DNA from: Mycolicibacterium aichiense
Lineage (GTDB): Bacteria; Actinomycetota; Actinomycetes; Mycobacteriales; Mycobacteriaceae
Direction of reading: 5' to 3'
Length of the DNA stretch: 64,000 bases
NCBI RefSeq assembly: GCF_010726245.1
Contig: NZ_AP022561.1
Coordinates: forward strand, 5,208,001-5,272,000
The position numbers and the translations under genes are program-made. The notes beneath the pieces were generated by a model. It had not been told where the DNA came from, did not search any database, and saw only the letters and a program-made list of their open reading frames with translations. Shown one piece after another: positions 62,398 to 64,000 of this stretch; position 1 is the first letter of the stretch, and each line of letters starts with the position of its first letter.

Positions 62398-64000
62398 ATG
62401 GGTGCAGGGGCGTTTGTCGGTCGTATCGGTGGGCTTGCGGTAGCGCTGGGGATCGGCGTCGCGATCGCCGCCGGAGCCGGACAGGCGGCGGCTGCGCCCG
62501 CTGGTGGTTCGGATTCGTCGTCGGCCAGCGCCGCCGGCCCGCACTCCTCGGCACAACACAGCGGGGTCGCGAAGAGCGCGAGGAAAGCCACCGCCGACTC
62601 CGGCACGGCCGCAACCAAAGCCAACTCCCGGGCGACCGTTCGGTCGCTGATCACACCGCGAACGACGGCAACGGCCACCGCCACCCGCACTGTGACCGAC
62701 GATCCGACCGCCCCGGTCGATTCCCCGGTAACGCTGGTGTTGGCGGCCGCCTCCCGCCGCGAAGCGCAGGCCACCACCCAGACCCAACGCACCGTGGCCG
62801 CGGCGACCACGACGGCGGCGACCGCCGATGTACCCGCCATCCCCACTCCGGTGGTGGCTATCCCGCAGACCGCGCCATTGGCGTTCCTGCAACACATCCC
62901 GGTCCTGGGTCCGGTCCTGTTCACCCCGATCGTGGCGTTCATCCACCAGATCCCGGTCTTCGGCGACGTGCTCCACCCGCTGTTCGGCTATCCGGTGCAC
63001 CCGGGGGCATCGCCCAATGCCGCACAACCTCGCGACGTCAAGGTGGTCTCGTTCGACGGCACCCAGATCTACGTCCACTTCATGCCCGCGTCCGGGCTGC
63101 AGGAAGGCACCCAGGCGCCGACGATCTTCTACGGACCCGGATTGGGCATGCCCGGCCAGACGAGCATCGACGGCAGCGTCGTCGACGGCGTTCTCACCAA
63201 CGCCCTGGGCATGCCGAGCATCCTCGCCCTGCGCAAGGCCGGCTACAACGTCGTGACGTGGGACCCCCGCGGTGAATACAGTTCGGGCGGCCAGCTGCAG
63301 ATCGACTCGCCGGACTACGAGGCCCGCGACGTATCGGCGATCATCAGCTGGGTCGCCAGTCAGCCGGAGGTCAAGCTGGACGGCCAACCGTCCGACCTCG
63401 ACCCCCGCATGGGTATGGTCGGCGCGTCCTACGGCGGTGGCATCCAATTGGTCACGGCGGCAACCGATCACCGCGTCGACGCGATCGTGCCGACCATCGC
63501 CTGGAACAGCCTGACCAGCTCGCTCTACAAGGCTCAGTCGTTCAAGAGCGGCTGGGGAACGTTGCTGTCGACCGTGCTGGTCCTCACGCTGGCCCGCACC
63601 AATCCGAAGATCATTCCCGCCACCATCTACGGCGATCTGACCGGACATCTGACGCCTGCAGACGTGGCGCTGCTGGAGGAACGCGGACCCGGGCTCCCGA
63701 CAGATCTTCTCAGCAAGATCACCGCCCCCACACTGTTGATCGAGGGGACCGTCGACACCCTGTTCACGTTGCAGGAGGCCAACGCCAACGCATTGGCGCT
63801 GATCGGCAACAACGTCGACACCAAGGTGATCTGGTTCTGTGGCGGCCACGGCCTGTGCACCAACGACCTGTTCAACACCGGCGGTGTGCTGGTCCAGAAG
63901 CGCACCCTGGAGTGGCTCGATCACTACGTCAAAGAGGATGCGGCGGTGCAGACCGGCCCGCAGTTCGAGTGGGTTGACCAACGGGGCCAACATCTTTCGT
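62398..64000 (+). CDS. Secreted alpha/beta hydrolase (partial, runs off right end)
   Basis: The first 534 codons are present, with no stop before the window edge. Export helix (RIGGLAVALGIGVAIAAGAGQAAAAPAGG), Ser/Ala/Thr-rich linker to about residue 155, a typical mycobacterial segment IPVLGPVLFTPIVAFIHQIPVFGDVLHPLFGYP, then an alpha/beta hydrolase: nucleophile GASYGGG, Asp in LLIEGTVDTLF, and His in FCGGHGLC. It resembles X-Pro dipeptidyl peptidase/CocE-like secreted hydrolases. Substrate unknown. A TACTTA -10 seven bases before the ATG suggests a leaderless start. Confidence 0.83.
   Translation, partial: MGAGAFVGRIGGLAVALGIGVAIAAGAGQAAAAPAGGSDSSSASAAGPHSSAQHSGVAKSARKATADSGTAATKANSRATVRSLITPRTTATATATRTVTDDPTAPVDSPVTLVLAAASRREAQATTQTQRTVAAATTTAATADVPAIPTPVVAIPQTAPLAFLQHIPVLGPVLFTPIVAFIHQIPVFGDVLHPLFGYPVHPGASPNAAQPRDVKVVSFDGTQIYVHFMPASGLQEGTQAPTIFYGPGLGMPGQTSIDGSVVDGVLTNALGMPSILALRKAGYNVVTWDPRGEYSSGGQLQIDSPDYEARDVSAIISWVASQPEVKLDGQPSDLDPRMGMVGASYGGGIQLVTAATDHRVDAIVPTIAWNSLTSSLYKAQSFKSGWGTLLSTVLVLTLARTNPKIIPATIYGDLTGHLTPADVALLEERGPGLPTDLLSKITAPTLLIEGTVDTLFTLQEANANALALIGNNVDTKVIWFCGGHGLCTNDLFNTGGVLVQKRTLEWLDHYVKEDAAVQTGPQFEWVDQRGQHLS

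Overview
The window is a stretch of a high-GC actinobacterial chromosome and almost certainly comes from a rapidly growing, environmental Mycobacterium (Mycolicibacterium-type). Evidence: mycobacterial marker genes (ttfA, a PE-PPE-domain protein, GAP-family protein, WXG100-type proteins, a GGDEF-EAL/MoeY pair), the M. tuberculosis-like order DUF3151 - Rv0361-like - fba - dedA ... trmH - Rv0381c-like - pyrE - ttfA - clpB - flavohaemoglobin, HspR (HAIR) operators before dnaK and clpB, and several apparently leaderless GTG/ATG starts. No rRNA, tRNA, insertion sequence, prophage or CRISPR array was seen. Rv gene correspondences are from memory of M. tuberculosis gene order and were not computed.

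Layout. 1-5.0 kb: lipid catabolism genes (MaoC hydratase, SRPBCC, Ltp1-like thiolase), two tandem TetR paralogues and a secreted PE-PPE serine hydrolase. 5.1-11.4 kb: a CDF metal exporter behind a perfect metal-regulator-type palindrome, an FUSC membrane protein, and the conserved DUF3151/Rv0361/fba/dedA block. 11.4-24.7 kb: a large surface protein, CoxG and XdhC homologues without CO dehydrogenase, an SDR/DUF1214/sulfotransferase/SnoaL cluster, an NhaA-DsbA fusion, a GH76 enzyme and a TrmH methylase. 25.3-30.2 kb: a tightly overlapping three-gene operon (acyltransferase-like protein, ThiF-nitroreductase fusion 'MoeY', GAF-GGDEF-EAL protein). 30.2-37.8 kb: Rv0381c-like, pyrE, SDR, ttfA, a monooxygenase/TetR pair and clpB.

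37.9-43.9 kb is a complete nitrile-use cassette. Cobalt-type nitrile hydratase with its activator, a membrane protein and MarR/AmiC-type regulators run leftward; the CbtB/CbtA cobalt importer and an acetamidase/formamidase run rightward from a shared intergenic region. Together these would take up cobalt, hydrate nitriles to amides and hydrolyse amides to acids plus ammonia. A LexA-like box sits on the promoter of the next small gene.

44.4-48.8 kb carries a secreted protein with two C39-like domains, a GAP protein and a flavohaemoglobin. 48.8-55.3 kb is an acetyl-CoA-producing operon (acetyl-CoA synthetase, E1 alpha, E1 beta, E2, acyl carrier protein) preceded by a near-consensus DosR box. 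55.4-59.5 kb is dnaK-grpE-dnaJ-hspR. 59.7-62.2 kb is a WXG100-type island: a large toxin-like protein, two small membrane proteins and a WXG100 protein. A secreted alpha/beta hydrolase runs off the right end. A 57-bp palindromic repeat occurs three times, always at exactly the same length.
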